A stretch of DNA of 64,000 nt from positions 5,379,820 through 5,443,819 of the forward strand of contig OY744466.1 of the NCBI GenBank assembly GCA_963556145.1, given 5' to 3'. The DNA comes from Hygrocybe punicea. Lineage: Eukaryota; Basidiomycota; Agaricomycetes; Agaricales; Hygrophoraceae. Positions 1-11,389 of this stretch are shown here, one piece after another. The translations under genes and the position numbers were made by a program. Position 1 is the first letter of the stretch; the number at the start of each line of letters is the position of its first letter. The notes beneath the pieces are model-generated. The model was not told the origin of the DNA and searched no databases. It worked only from the letters and a program-made list of their open reading frames with translations.

Positions 1-112
1 TTTAAGTAAACATTGAGACCAAGTATATATACTCCGAGTTCCCTACAATCTAAGTCCATGAACCCATTTCTCAACCCCAAAATTTTTCTGAGACGCTTCC
101 CTTTGGCTATGC

Positions 113-3100
113 TTGATATCTCAGTACACCCTCTTTCGTCCTGCGGCACAGCGTCTGATTATTGACCCCAAGGTACGTATGCTGTGTTACTTGATATCCA
201 CAAATTACCTAATGGCATCGACATTGTCACAGTCAGGCTACAGTACTGGTGGTGGTGATATCAGTGACTCGTCTGATGATGACCCCTTCCCTACTGTCCT
301 TCCACTGGAACACATGCTCGGATACTCTGCATATGAATTATCAGCCCCAGACAACCTTTTCTCCACCAGTTATCTTGCACAACTCACCATTCATCAATCT
401 ATTGACATGACAACTCAAATTCCACCCATCCTTCCTGACAATACCTTGCGACTTGTCGACTGGTCACAGACAATACCTGGAATAAGTCATTTTCTCCTCA
501 CAGAGTCTTCAATCCCATCTCTGAAAGATGTTCAAATATTTTTGGGTGATATGCCTGTGAAATTTGCCAAGGGCTATAGGAGTGTGATTGTTGAGGCTCA
601 AGGTAGGCAATAATTGATGCATGTTACTTACTGTCACTCAATGTTCTGTGTCCTGCCAGGAAATGTCAACCTAGTGCACTTCCGCGACGCATGGAAATGG
701 TCGAATGTGCTGTTATTTCATCAGCGTATGATCAAACTAAACTCTGTGGTTGATGCTGTTTGCACTCACAACTTACTGGGATCTGACAACTTCCAAGCTT
801 TTCTTGAGTGCCCAGGTATGGCTCAACTTCACGGGTTTCCGAGCGACTTGGATGTCCCTGCCTTTGTGAATTTATACGATCTGCTCAATGAGAACTGGAT
901 TGGTGAGTGCATTCTGGACACACACATGCTTATCAAATCATGATGGAAATCAATTCATGTGCCAATTCTCCTTTCATCTGAATCCTTCCATCTATTTTTC
1001 ATGTCCAGCTCACAAATGCATACCATGCAGGTTGTCTTTCCAACATCCTAAAGGATCTCTGAGAGTCCCTTCTCACCGACCCACCTGACATTATCGCCTT
1101 CATGTGTAACAAAAATAAATCGCACTGGGCACCATATGTCATTCCGATGAAGAAGCGGCTCGTTCAGCAAGGCGATTCCTTGGAGTGGGCCCCAGATGAA
1201 GCAATGTTGGATAAATTGCGATGGTTTCTAGGGGACGTCACAGACACTCAAGGGAAATGGATGGAGAAAGCCCTCCCTGTTCCGTACCAAGGACCTGGCA
1301 GTGGGTTGTGTGGGATAATTTCATTGAGCGTCATTCAAGCTTTTGCTGACCAAAACATGATGCCTTGGTCCCTCGAAATGGCATCGACATTTCATCATAA
1401 TTGGTTACAAGAACTTCTGCTCCATCACTTGACAGTGATTCGCTCATTAGCTAAAGTAAGCTATCATTTATTGACCAGACAAAGTGGCTGGAATTTAATT
1501 TAGCTTCAGTCCTCTGTTGGCTTCCCCCATGCGGATCTGACAGACGAAGGCACCAACAACCTTGCACCAAGTGCACGTCACATGCAGCCTGCCATGGCTA
1601 TTGCTGATTCTGCCTTTGATCGCAACATCACTGATCCAGAAACCAACTCTGAATCAGATGCTGCAGATGGTACACCTACTCCTCACACAGCTAAGTTTGG
1701 TCCAATGGTACCACGATCACTAAGTGGTTCACCAAAGAAGTCTGCAAATGCCCCACTGGACCCACAGTGCCCACAAGTAGGCATGATTTTCAACACGTTG
1801 GAGGAAGCTGTTCATTTTGTGTATGAATATGAATGCCATTGGGGATATGAATGGAAGAAAGGTGAAAGTGAGCATAATAAAGAGGGTAGGAATCATGTCT
1901 CTTTTTTTTTTGGTAATTTGCTTACAATTCTGCAGGCAGAGTAAAGCGTCTTCGACTTCGATGCTCCAGCTCCTCGCAGCACATTGTCAAGCATGTCAGG
2001 GACATCGACCCCACCGATTTTTGTCATGGTAAAACTAAGTGGTGTTCATGCCTTAGTCGCGTCAATGTCCGGATTTCACCAGGAAGCACTTATTATTTCT
2101 CATCCCTCAACCTCGTCCACAACCATCCTGCCATTCATGACAATCATCTCCCTGAATTCAACCCACCATCTCAGCATCAGAAGGACTTAGTTTGGGACCT
2201 TGCACCCATCAAAACATTGGGGAGGGGTGAAATTCATACTTTATTGTCGGCTCAATTCCCTGACCACCCACTCATGCTGCGCCAAGTATTGAATCTCCTT
2301 GACGATGCATGGCGAGAGGCGCGCCATTCTATGCAAAACTCAGGCAGGGATTTTGTTGCACTTGTGGAGAAGCTTACCGAGTTAAAGAATGCTGATCACC
2401 GATGGATCTTTCATGTTCAAGTCAACAAAACCACTCGCCAGTTCCAGTGCTTATTTTGGATGTCTCCAGGCCAAGTTTCCATCGCTCAACGATTCAACGA
2501 TGTCATCATTAATGACATTGCTATGCTTCAAAACCAGTATGGACTCCCTTTAAATGTTTTTGTGGTCATTGACCAGTTCTTCACGTCTCACAATATTGCC
2601 TATTCACTCCATACTAGTGAGATGGCAAACAAGCATCAATGGGCATTGGACTGCCTATTTGCAGTACTTCCAACATGTTTGGAGCGTGTTTTCTTTTCAG
2701 ACACGAACACTGGACTCGACTTGGCAGTTTCTAGATGACCTGAATCAGAGATCTCATTTCATGGTCGTTGCCTCAACCACCTTGATGGTAACGTTGTCAA
2801 GAAGTTGGCGCCAATCCTTGGACCCTTGATGCAATCCTTCTGGGAAGCATTCTGGAGTGTCTATTATTCCATTTCTCCTGCAGCCCTCGAAGAAGCCTGG
2901 GCTGAACTCCTTGCCAAATTTCCAGCTGCGCAACCTTACCTTGAGGGTGAGCTTTGGCCTGATCGTAAATGCTGGGCATGGACTTTTGTTTGCGACACGC
3001 TATACTTGTGGCATCCACACGTCTGGCCATGTAGAAGGGGAGAACCATGTAAATAAGTTGTTAGGTGACTTGAAGACATCTGTGTATGACCTCTCGATGA

Positions 3101-3400
3101 ACTTAATTCAGTGTTCCAAAGCCCAGCATGATCTTGAAGCCCTTCATATTCAACAGGCAAGTACACTCTTCCAATTAATTTGTAGCACAGGCTGAGATGA
3201 ATTCCTTAGATGGCACATTTACGGCAGTCAACTCAAACTGATATTCTTTTCACAGAACCCCTTCAACTTCTTTGCTCTCACTGCGTTCCATATGCTGTAC
3301 AGAAATCATACGAGTAGATGGAATCCTCGGTATTCTACACTGCAGAGTCTGTCCGCCTTCCACAAGGATCACACAACTGGGTGAGGACCTAATCCCTCAA
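113..3400 (+). pseudogene. Mutator-like element, 5' part: Ulp1-like protease, FAR1-like zinc finger and MULE transposase (decayed)
   Basis: This is the left part of a multi-domain transposon gene read across several exons. A clear phase-correct intron runs 603-659. Around 1102-1400 lies a cysteine-protease-like stretch: His-Trp in NKSHWAPYVI and a Gly-Leu-Cys-Gly block match the His and Cys boxes of Ulp1/C48 peptidases. At about 1770-2130 a FAR1/WRKY-GCM-type finger follows, ending in Cys-x-Cys and His-Asn-His. The MULE transposase core is at about 2217-3190: FWMSPGQVSIAQRFND, a later SDTNTGLD acidic box and HVEGENHVNK, which fits the third (Glu) position. The gene is dead: TGA at 1060-1062, a frameshift near 3000 and TAG at 3315-3317. 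It continues beyond a nested LTR element at 6333. The element's left end is not defined. Domain calls rest on motif recognition. Confidence 0.8.
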
Positions 3401-3450
3401 GTGTGCTTTCCAAACTGACTTCTTCATAGGCTGACATTTTGGCTTCTCGT

Positions 3451-3605
3451 TGGAGTGGTACGGAGGTACCGCTCCGGGGGCTAGCTGGAGAGTCTCGCTG
3501 GAGAGCTGGCGAGGAAGGCTTGATTGGGACTGACTACTGACAGGGATCTATCTACAACGAACCGTGGGAGCCTCGTCACGTGACCAGGCACTCGCTACCA
3601 CTCCA
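3451..3605 (-). repeat. 3' LTR (element orientation) of the nested retroelement
   Basis: This 155-bp LTR differs from its partner at 6178-6332 at only a couple of positions. The sequence just right of it (3606-3640) is the polypurine tract on the minus strand. It is followed by a conserved stretch that recurs beside the related LTR at 38837. Confidence 0.85.
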
Positions 3606-4224
3606 AGTGCCCCCCTTCCTCATAGCGACATCCTCGTCGCTATCGAAGACCTGAAAAGAGAAAAAAAAAAAAAGAGGAAGGAAAAAGGGAAACGGACTGG
3701 AAAAGGAACTAGTCTACTCCACTGGGGTCTAGCAAAGGAGGTCCAAGACTGGGATCAAAGGGAATGGGAACTTGTCCAGAAAAAGATGGGAAAGAAACGG
3801 AGGGACGGGAAAAGGCAGGAGAAACGTCATGGACACGAGCCAGAATTTTTGATGAGTTTCACGTAGGGATGGTGGGAAGATGGCGGGGTTGTACTCGGTA
3901 TGGGGAGTCGTCGAAATGTGTTGGGTATGGTTGACGACGAGGTGGGAGTTTATGTACAGGGTATCTTGGGGGAAGGTTTTGAGGGTGGACACGGCGGTGA
4001 CGGTAGCGAAGCGTGGACCATGGGTTTTGCGTTCGGGGGTAGGTAAGTGTAGGGATGCTCTTTGGACGCCAAATGGGGACGTGAGTCGGGTTGTTGCGCC
4101 AGGTACAGTTTTGACGGGGAATGTTGAACGCGGGGATGGCTTGGGTTTTCGGGGCGGGGTTATTGTCGTGGTATGCTGATGGAGGTGTTTCCACGGGCTC
4201 CGTTTGCGTAGACGCGTCGGCGTA

Positions 4225-6105
4225 TCATTTTGTGGGCACAGGTGGGTCCACCTCGCATGTGGTCGCAGGTCGGGATGCTTCGTCGTGTAGTGTGTCCCCA
4301 GTATGTGTCTCCTCTGTGCTCGCGGGTTGTTGCTTTTTCTCATCTTGCCCTTCGATGTTTCGCCTGGCAAGACCATCCATCCCGTTTTGGTTCTCTCCTG
4401 CGAGGATCTCCGCGATTTGGGATGGCAGAGGCCATGCTCGGCCGTCGTAGCGTGTTTGGTGGTTGTCGGAAGCGTGGTACGGTGTGGGGGCGGGACGCCC
4501 ACGTTGGTGGTTTGGTTTTGGGTCAGGGTAGATGGGGATGGTGGGTCGAGATGGTGTAGGCGTTAGACGTTCATGTTGGAAGGGTTTCGAGGCTGGTTTC
4601 GCGGTGCTGGAAGTGGGTATGCCAGTGGGTGTTGAACACTCGCACTTGTGCGACATTTTTGGGTCGGGGTGGGACAAGGTTGCAGGCTGGGATGGAACGG
4701 GCACGGGACAGGGCTCTGGGGTTGGCTTTGCATTGGGGTTGGGTCTACACGCCGGGCGTTCGCACTCACGGCCGCTTTTGGCGCTGGGGTTGGGGTATTT
4801 CGAAGGGAGCACGCGGCTGCGCTCTGCTCCGGGGTGCTTTGGGTTGGGGGTGGCGAGAGCCGCGGGCGCTGGGCATTCGCGTCCGTGCTCGGTTTGGAGG
4901 TCGTTGGCATTGTGGGACGGCGTGGTGGACGCGTTTGACGTGGGCTGGGGCTCGTCTTGGCACACCGGCATTGGCATCTGTGGTTTCTGGGTCAACGGGG
5001 GCGGGGCCGTACGTTGGGGTTGCGGCTGAGGTGCTGGTGGTGCTTCGCGGTGCTTCACGTTCGTTGGTGACGTGGCGGCAGCAGCTGGGCTGGACTGGGG
5101 TTCGTTTGGGCACACGGGTGCTCGCGTTGGCCGTTCCTCGGTTGACGTGGGTGTGGTTGGACGCTGGGGCCATGGTCCGGGTATTGAAGGCGAAGGCTGC
5201 AGCGTTGGGTGCAGCCGTGACGTGGCAGTTGTGTTGGGCGTGATGGGCACGCGTGCAGACAGCGTTGGGGCCTGCGAGACGGTAGACGGGGTTGCCGTTG
5301 ACGTTGTGGGGACTTGGGGCGTGGTTGCAAGGGTGGGGGACGCGAACGTGGCAGTTGGCTTTGGGGCGCGTTCTGACGCGTTTTGCAGCGAGGGTGGGGC
5401 CATTTGGGTGGGCAATAACGACGTGGCGTGCTCGGGCGCGAACGTCGACGTTTCTGGTGGAGATGGGCGCGCTGTGGTGTGCTGGGGCACGTTTTCGCGC
5501 GTGGATGCCGTTTGGATGCTTGGGTTGGGGTATTTTGGTGGGAGCTCGCGGCTGCGCTCTGCTCCAGGTTGTTTGGGGGTGGGGGTGGCGAGAGCCGCGG
5601 GCGCTGGGGATTCGCGTCCACGCTCAGTTTGGAGGTGGTTGGCGATGTGGGACGGTGATGGTGGTGAGTTTCGGGGCCCGTACGTCGTTTTTGGCTTGAC
5701 GCGGTTGGAACTAGCGAGGTGGGGCGACGGGGCGGTTGAATGTTCACGTTTGGAGGTGCCGGGTGGTGTTCGAGTGGCGTTGCCGGGCACCGGGGCAGTG
5801 GGCGTCGTGGTTGCTCTCATTGGGGTCCACGTCGCTGTGGGCTGCGTGTGGTTGGCGTGGGCCGTTGGCGATGTGGTTTGCGGTTCGTTTTTTATAGTGG
5901 TTTTCCGCCGCGTTTTTTCCTTCTTCGCTCGTTTCTTTTTAGTAGTCATTTGTGTGGCAGTGGATCGAGAAAATGAAAATGTTTGATGTTCGGAAAATGG
6001 TTCGGTGCTCAGAAAATTGCTTGGTGTTTGGGAAACTGCTCGGTGTGCTGTGCTCTGTGCTCTGTGCTCGGTACACGTAAAATCGCTGGGGTGCTGAAAA
6101 TTCAC
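4225..6105 (-). CDS. Proline/threonine/serine-rich 626-residue protein of the nested retroelement
   Basis: One long open frame fills most of the retroelement interior on the element's own strand. Residues about 1-50 are Ser/Thr/Gln-rich. A basic run (KKKRAKKEKTRRK) sits at about 55-70. The rest is low-complexity Pro/Thr/Ala/Ser with loosely repeated blocks such as ALATPTPKQPGAERSRELPP and ALATPNPKHPGAERSRVLPS. I see no protease, reverse transcriptase, RNase H, integrase or zinc knuckle. Position and orientation make it the element's Gag-position product. The GC-rich base use differs sharply from the AT-rich flanks. Function is unknown, and a chance open frame favoured by GC bias cannot be excluded. 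Confidence 0.5.
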   Translation of the reverse strand: MNFQHPSDFTCTEHRAQSTAHRAVSQTPSNFLSTEPFSEHQTFSFSRSTATQMTTKKKRAKKEKTRRKTTIKNEPQTTSPTAHANHTQPTATWTPMRATTTPTAPVPGNATRTPPGTSKREHSTAPSPHLASSNRVKPKTTYGPRNSPPSPSHIANHLQTERGRESPAPAALATPTPKQPGAERSRELPPKYPNPSIQTASTRENVPQHTTARPSPPETSTFAPEHATSLLPTQMAPPSLQNASERAPKPTATFASPTLATTPQVPTTSTATPSTVSQAPTLSARVPITPNTTATSRLHPTLQPSPSIPGPWPQRPTTPTSTEERPTRAPVCPNEPQSSPAAAATSPTNVKHREAPPAPQPQPQRTAPPPLTQKPQMPMPVCQDEPQPTSNASTTPSHNANDLQTEHGRECPAPAALATPNPKHPGAERSRVLPSKYPNPSAKSGRECERPACRPNPNAKPTPEPCPVPVPSQPATLSHPDPKMSHKCECSTPTGIPTSSTAKPASKPFQHERLTPTPSRPTIPIYPDPKPNHQRGRPAPTPYHASDNHQTRYDGRAWPLPSQIAEILAGENQNGMDGLARRNIEGQDEKKQQPASTEETHTGDTLHDEASRPATTCEVDPPVPTK

Positions 6106-6152
6106 TGGAGATCACAGGAAGTCACTGAAAATTGCTGAAGACTGAGGCTGTG

Positions 6153-6174
6153 TTCGAATCCGCTCTCATCACCA
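6153..6174 (-). promoter_or_regulatory. Candidate primer-binding site of the nested retroelement
   Basis: The plus strand here reads like the T-loop plus acceptor end of a tRNA (TTCGAATCC, ending CCA) and lies 3 bp from the LTR. On the minus strand this is where a minus-strand primer-binding site should be. The donor tRNA was not identified. Confidence 0.6.
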
Positions 6175-6177
6175 CGT

Positions 6178-6332
6178 TGGAGTGGTACGGAGGTACCGCT
6201 CTGGGGGCTAGCTGGAGAGTCTCGCTGGAGAGCTGGCGAGGAAGGCTTGATTGGGACTGACTACTGACAGGGATCTATCTACAACGAACCATGGGAGCCT
6301 CGTCACGTGACCAGGCACTCGCTACCACTCCA
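6178..6332 (-). repeat. 5' LTR (element orientation) of the nested retroelement
   Basis: This 155-bp LTR begins TGGAGTGG and ends CCACTCCA. It is the partner of 3451-3605 and is followed by the TCGT target duplication. Confidence 0.85.
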
Positions 6333-7299
6333 TCGTGAAATACAGCATAGTGCCATTCCTGCTGATGAAGCAGATAAAGTCATCATGGCATCAGAGGTTC
6401 TCAAATTTTGCTCCATTTCCAGGGATGGTAGCTAACTCAATTTCACCTTCAGAGTCTCCTTGACAACTTTTCTGAAGATACAATCCGCATTTCAGCACAA
6501 TACCTCCTCCAGTTGGTTGTGAGTGGTGGTAGGACCTGTACAACATTTTTTGAGGTCAAACACTACATGACACATGCTGCTCATTATCTGGCTCTACTTG
6601 ATACTGGTCATCCTGTTTGCGACTGTATGATGGGTACCAATTTAGGGATACCCTGTCGGCACTTCTATGCTGTACTCTGAATGCTGAAATCGCCAGTGCA
6701 ATTCCATTTAGGTCTCTTCAATCAAAGGTATGCCATTTGTTTCTCATCGTGCAACAGTGCTTAGCAATGGAATAGGTGGCTCACAGAACCAAATCTTGAC
6801 ATCACAACAACTCATGTTGTGAGAATTGGACACAACAAATCAGAGAACAGCCCAACAACAACTCCACTGATCCCTTTTCATCTATCTCCATTTCAAAGAT
6901 GCTCTTCACCTCCACCCACCACTCAAACCTTACCAGAAAAGGTTATCCATCACCAAGCCATCACGAAGTTTCAAGATGTTCTTTGACATGTTCACACCGA
7001 GGCCAAGCTGATATTGATGCAATGATGTAAGCTATATTCTTGGATTTGTGTTCATGCACTGACTTGGAATGGACAGTGCGCAGCATGATGCAGATGCAGG
7101 CCCCTCCATTCTACCTCCCTAACCTATTCACACCAAAGGTCGCCCTCGCAAGAAGAGACTTGCCTCAGTGAGTGAAGGAGAATGGCCAGGCCAAAGGGTG
7201 AAGTTTGATAATGGCGATGGTGATGGCCCTGGTTGTCATAAGTGTGGAAAGTGCAGTGAACATGGGCATTATGCCATTATGTGTTCCAGGAACAAATAG
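6333..7299 (+). pseudogene. Mutator-like element, 3' part: SWIM finger and C-terminal zinc knuckle
   Basis: The transposase gene resumes immediately after the LTR element. At about 6610-6680 the translation CDCMMGTNLGIPCRHFYAVL is a SWIM zinc finger (Cys-x-Cys...Cys-x-His), normal downstream of a MULE/FAR1 transposase core. The C-terminal exon at about 7135-7299 encodes KGRPRKKRL and then CGKCSEHGHYAIMC, a CX2CX4HX4C zinc knuckle, and stops at 7297-7299. Together with 113-3400 this is one gene interrupted by insertion. Confidence 0.8.
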
Positions 7300-7319
7300 T
7301 TGTGCCATGGCTACGAGGG

Positions 7320-7385
7320 TTTTTAATGTACAACAAACGAAGAGCTCTCCTGTACAACAAAGTCATCACTTTTAGTGTACAACAA
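7320..7385 (+). repeat. Three short tandem-like copies of TGTACAACAAA
   Basis: The motif TGTACAACAAA occurs three times within about 60 bp just after the MULE stop codon. Such subterminal repeats are common near transposon ends, but no matching terminal repeat is visible at the window's left edge. Confidence 0.5.
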
Positions 7386-8185
7386 AGTGGGAATTCAATT
7401 TGCCCAAGGCTCCTTACGCTTTCTCTCATGCGAAGGTTTCTCAACTGTCATTGAAAATCCCCCTGGCGGAGTTCTGTTCCTGTCTCATCCAATCCACTTG
7501 CCATCTTTCTCTCATCTCACTTGTGTCCCCCAAGGCTCTCATCTCCTTATCTTTGTGACATCCTCCCTCGAAATTGCATAGGCTTTTCCCCTTCCACCAT
7601 TTGCCCCCTCTGTATTCTCAGCTTTGTCAACTCTGAAGATCTCATCCTGAAAGTAATCCACAAGAAAATTGTCAAAATATACTTGGGTTGGTTCACTGAG
7701 ATTGCCGAGGACAAGGACAACCTCAAAAAATTCTATGAAGGATTTCGCAAGCCTGAGAATCTGAAGCTCGATATCCATGAGGATGCCCACAAGCGGAGCA
7801 AGCTGGCTGGTCATGAAGTCAACCAATGATCAAAATTCACTCAAATGTATGTCCTTGTTTCACATTCTCTGTTTATTTTATGATGGTTGACGCATTGACG
7901 CATTGACGACTCACATTCAAGATTACATCACCTGCATGAAATTCAAAAATTTATTTACTATTTCACTGGTGATGCCATCTCAACCCATTTTTTATCATGC
8001 CCGGCCTCAAGCTCACCCAGTCAACTCCCCAGCCATTCAACCTTATGAGAACCTCCATATCTCGCCCGTTGCGCTGAACAAACTGTCCCCATGCCCTTTT
8101 GGAACACCTGTGAACTCACCACATCACCACTTCGCAGCCCCCTCTAGTCCATCCCTGACCACAAGCACCTTCAATTGACCTTGTG
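7386..8185. other. Stretch without a recognisable gene
   Basis: It contains short open frames (for example 7521-7829 on plus) with no recognisable domain. One piece around 7640-7830 has a coding-like composition (Lys/Glu/Asp-rich), but I could not assign it. Confidence 0.4.
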
Positions 8186-8745
8186 CCCCCTCATTCACCA
8201 CTTCAGGACCCTCCGTTCCCCTTTGTCATCCCAACAAAAGCCCTTTATGGAGCCAGAGTGACCTGCCATGTCATCTTGCCATCTCCGATCCCATGCACCT
8301 CTGTTTGACCCCATGCTCCCTCATTCCACCCTCCAGAACCCCCATTCCCCTTCGTCTCCCCAAACGAGCCCTCACTGGTGCGCTGTGTTCAGATGCCCCA
8401 GCCCAAAACCCTGCCATCCTCATTTTGCCACGTCACTATGCCATCAGCATTTTTCACCCACCCCAAACCATTAGCACGCCCATCCGACCCTACACACCCT
8501 CATCCAAGGTCCTGGAGCCATCCCGTTCCCCTTCATCTCCCCAAACAAGCCCTCGCCGCTGTGTTCAAATGCCCCATCCCTAAACCGTGCCGTTTACAAC
8601 CCCTCATTTTGCCACGTCACTATGCCATCAGCCCCCATTTTTCACCCACCCCAAACCATTAGCATGCCCATCCAGCCCTACGCACCCTCGTCCAATGTCT
8701 CAGAGCCATCCCATTCCCCTTCATCATCCCAAACAAGCTGCTACT
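8186..8745. repeat. Imperfect tandem repeat, period about 183-186 bp, roughly three copies, C-rich
   Basis: The block containing CCCCTTC..TC.CCCAAAC.AGCC occurs near 8343, 8525 and 8711. CATTTTGCCACGTCACTATG occurs near 8423 and 8606. The pyrimidine-rich composition gives rise to several low-complexity Pro/Ser open frames that are probably not genes. Confidence 0.65.
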
Positions 8746-9985
8746 GCAAGGAATAGCAGGGGTAAGGGTTTAACTGTGGTTCAAGTATGGTTACCAGATT
8801 TCAAACCACCGTACCGTGGTTTTGCAAGTTTCTACAGGTAGAAGACAAGACAGGGCCAGGACATTCAAGGTACATATCATTGGTGTTTTGTGAGTTTTTA
8901 CAGTGCGTTCACTATGCTCAACAGTGAAGGAGGCTTTTTGCAACAAAGTAGAGAAAGCTACAAGCTGAATATGGTTCATCTTCGAATCCCTAATGTAATT
9001 GATGATGCATCCCAATTCAGTATAGGCTTGAATCATGTATCTCAGGGAATCTTGATTAAAAATACTGAGATTCACAGTGTGATTGTAGAATGGGGGGAGC
9101 CATTTGCCCCTGGTTCCTCCCCCTATATAAGGAAATTTCTGATGGCTCCCCGTGGAGCCATTTAGAACAAGCCATATATAAAATGTATATTTAATGTATA
9201 TATTAAAGCATAAAGCATAATATAATATAATTCTACACAATAATATCTGATAGATTCTGTATGCAAAGCATTCAGTGACCTCCTAGTTCCAGGATTCTCG
9301 AAGCATAGATGCATGATTGTCTCATATAATAGTGATTCCATATATATTTTATTCAATAGTCTGGTGGTCATCCAATCAGGCCTCAGAATTTATTGCTATG
9401 AAGAAACTCATACTTAATGCTACAAGGAAACTTGTTAAACATGAAGGAAGATTACTACTATTACAATCACTTGCCTGCAGAACACTTATCATGACTACAG
9501 TGGTGTCCTGCTCCTAATGCCATGCCGCATCTGACATTGAAAATCATGTTACAAAAAAAGGCTAATCACTGTCGCTTTCCATACAAAGGGCAACACGTCA
9601 ACGGAGGTCACGTGTATGAAAATTGACTTTCTATCATTCAACCAACCCAAAATATCAAGCTTCATGACATCAAACATGAGAGAATCATGTCCACACAAGT
9701 GAAAAAGAGATTTTCAGAATCTGGAAAAGAAAAGTCTGAAAAAGTCCTTGAAACAGGCACCCATGTGGGACATATAGTTTGATAAAACAACCAATCAATC
9801 CAATTGATGCACAATATTCATAGGGATCCAGTGATCAAAGATATGCCACAATTGTTCTGGACCAAGCTGAAGTCTGTTTTGTCGGATACAACCTCTTTTT
9901 ACCGAAGGCCAAACATGTGACTGCCGAAATCCCCAGCCATTGAAAACCAGAGGATCAGGTTTAATTTTGTCCTACTTCATCTGAA
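8746..9985. other. AT-rich stretch without a recognisable gene
   Basis: There are only short, mutually overlapping open frames and AT-rich runs (for example 9180-9240). The last 200 bp may hold decayed 5' sequence of the TET/JBP relic that follows. I found no repeat boundary. Confidence 0.4.
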
Positions 9986-9989
9986 CCTC

Positions 9990-11262
9990 ATGGTTTATGC
10001 TGAATTCTCATGTAGAGCAAGGATTCTGAACATGAGAGATCAGTTGCCCATAAATAACGATGTTGGGGGAACTTTGACTGCCAATGAGGTGGAGAGAGTC
10101 ATGTTAATTGTAGCAGTGGCTATTTTGAACTCCAGTAAGCTCAAAATACTGGATACATGTACTTACTCCCTGACTTTCTTTTCAAATGCAGAGGTTTTAC
10201 CACAGGATGCGAACAGGTTGGCAAGCAGAGTGAAGAATATCAAACAAACATCATCAAATGGTGACAAGGACTTCAGTAAATTTTCCAATGGCATACATAT
10301 AGGAGATCTAGATGAACCTGCTACAATTTTGGACTAATTTGGCTCTATTCTTGTGTGGTATTCTCCGGACATCCTGAATCTTACAAGGGTGGTGAGTGAG
10401 CTGGATTCCGAGCTTGTCCATTCTTCATACCTCCATAGGAAGAAACAAACATGAGCACAGAGTCTATCTGAACAACTACAATGATCACATTTGAAAGCCT
10501 TATCCAAGCTTGGGGAAGGGAAAACTCCTCCATGGAGAACCAATCCTGATCTGTTCTTGGCACCAGCTCAACCGTGATTTCAACCTGGGTCAATCAATTT
10601 TTCCCCTGCATGGTTTGCTCAAGGTAAAGAGGTATCTTTGATCTTGCATTTTTTTCAATGTCTGAAAGCTAACCTTTTCCTCTCTTTTAGAGAATACAAG
10701 ATCACTTGGTGATGTCTACAACGTTGTGTGAATTACAGTCATCTATATGGATGACCAGAATGAAACATACTGAAGTGGTACTCAATGGTATCACAGCCAT
10801 AACCCACCCTGAATTGTACAAAGCCAGTCTCAGTGCAATCAGGAGCCTTCTTGATGATGATGCACACAAAGTTCATCCCATTGCTGTGTTGTGGCCATCC
10901 GTGTACACAGGGATTGCAGTTATTGTAAACAGAGTTACTCCACAACACCAGGACAGTGGCGGTTGCCCGAAGTGGTATGACTTACTGGCAAGCTGCAGGA
11001 TGCATGCCAATGCAAGAATCACCATTCCAGAAATAGGAGCAAGTTTTGCCTACACACCTGGCACAGTTGTGGAGATATGTGGAAAAATTCTCAGTCACAG
11101 TGTGGAGAAATGGGATGGGGGTGAAAGGATATGTGTAGCACACTACATGCAAAACATGGTGTACGACTGACTGGGAATTGATAAACCAATTTGGAGTCAG
11201 CAGAAGACATTCACAAGGCTCATGAATCCATTGTTCACATCTTTGCAGCAATGGAAGTAGTT
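9990..11262 (+). pseudogene. TET/JBP-family 2-oxoglutarate/Fe(II) dioxygenase relic
   Basis: The 3' exon (about 10706-11262) has the double-stranded beta-helix signature of the TET/JBP family. These enzymes oxidise 5-methylpyrimidines in DNA. The Fe-binding His-x-Asp lies in NRVTPQHQDSGG, followed by the aromatic box KWYDLL, the TPGTVVEICGKILSHSV stretch with the distal His, and GGERICVAHY with the 2-oxoglutarate-binding Arg. Upstream pieces (about 9990-10360 and 10560-10620) fit the N-terminal region, for example DEPATILD followed by FGSILVWYSPDIL, and INFSPAWFAQG. The gene is broken: stop codons fall between D and FGS near 10335 and at TGA 11168-11170, just before LGIDKPIW. Several stops also lie in 10440-10580. 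All three cofactor residues are visible, so the inactivation is by reading-frame damage. It is probably not expressed as an enzyme. Confidence 0.72.
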
Positions 11263-11389
11263 GAAATAGTAAAATACTCGCTATAACACACATATTCCAG
11301 AGCATAAATGAGGTGTGGAGCAGAAATGTTTTTCTGTGGTCATGCATGCTCAATAAATGTGTTGCAATGGCCCTTTTGACTTCATCGTC

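Larger units (their letters stand above)
3451..6332 (-). mobile_element. Nested short-LTR retroelement, minus orientation, with 4-bp target duplication TCGT
   Basis: Two nearly identical 155-bp direct repeats (3451-3605 and 6178-6332) start TGGAGTGG and end CCACTCCA. They flank a 2.6-kb interior and are bordered by TCGT at 3447-3450 and 6333-6336. On the minus strand the primer-binding site next to the right LTR (6153-6174) is complementary to a tRNA-like 3' end, because the plus strand reads TTCGAATCC...TCACCA. A purine-rich tract, GAGGAAGGGGGG, abuts the left LTR. No reverse transcriptase or integrase reading frame is visible, so the element is probably non-autonomous and mobilised by a related gypsy-type element. 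It interrupts the Mutator-like gene and is therefore younger than it. Confidence 0.85.

Noticed and set aside
4230..5986. Many plus-strand open frames of 70-300 residues opposite the Pro-rich retroelement protein
   Set aside because: They are antisense shadows in GC-rich DNA. They have Gly/Val/Trp-rich low complexity, overlap each other and carry no domain.
6145..6174. Possible tRNA gene (T-loop TTCGAATCC and CCA)
   Set aside because: Only the 3' end of a tRNA is present, next to an LTR, and CCA is not gene-encoded in eukaryotes. It is a primer-binding site.
8268..8841. Pro/His/Ser-rich proteins
   Set aside because: They are low-complexity products of the C-rich tandem repeat in several frames at once.
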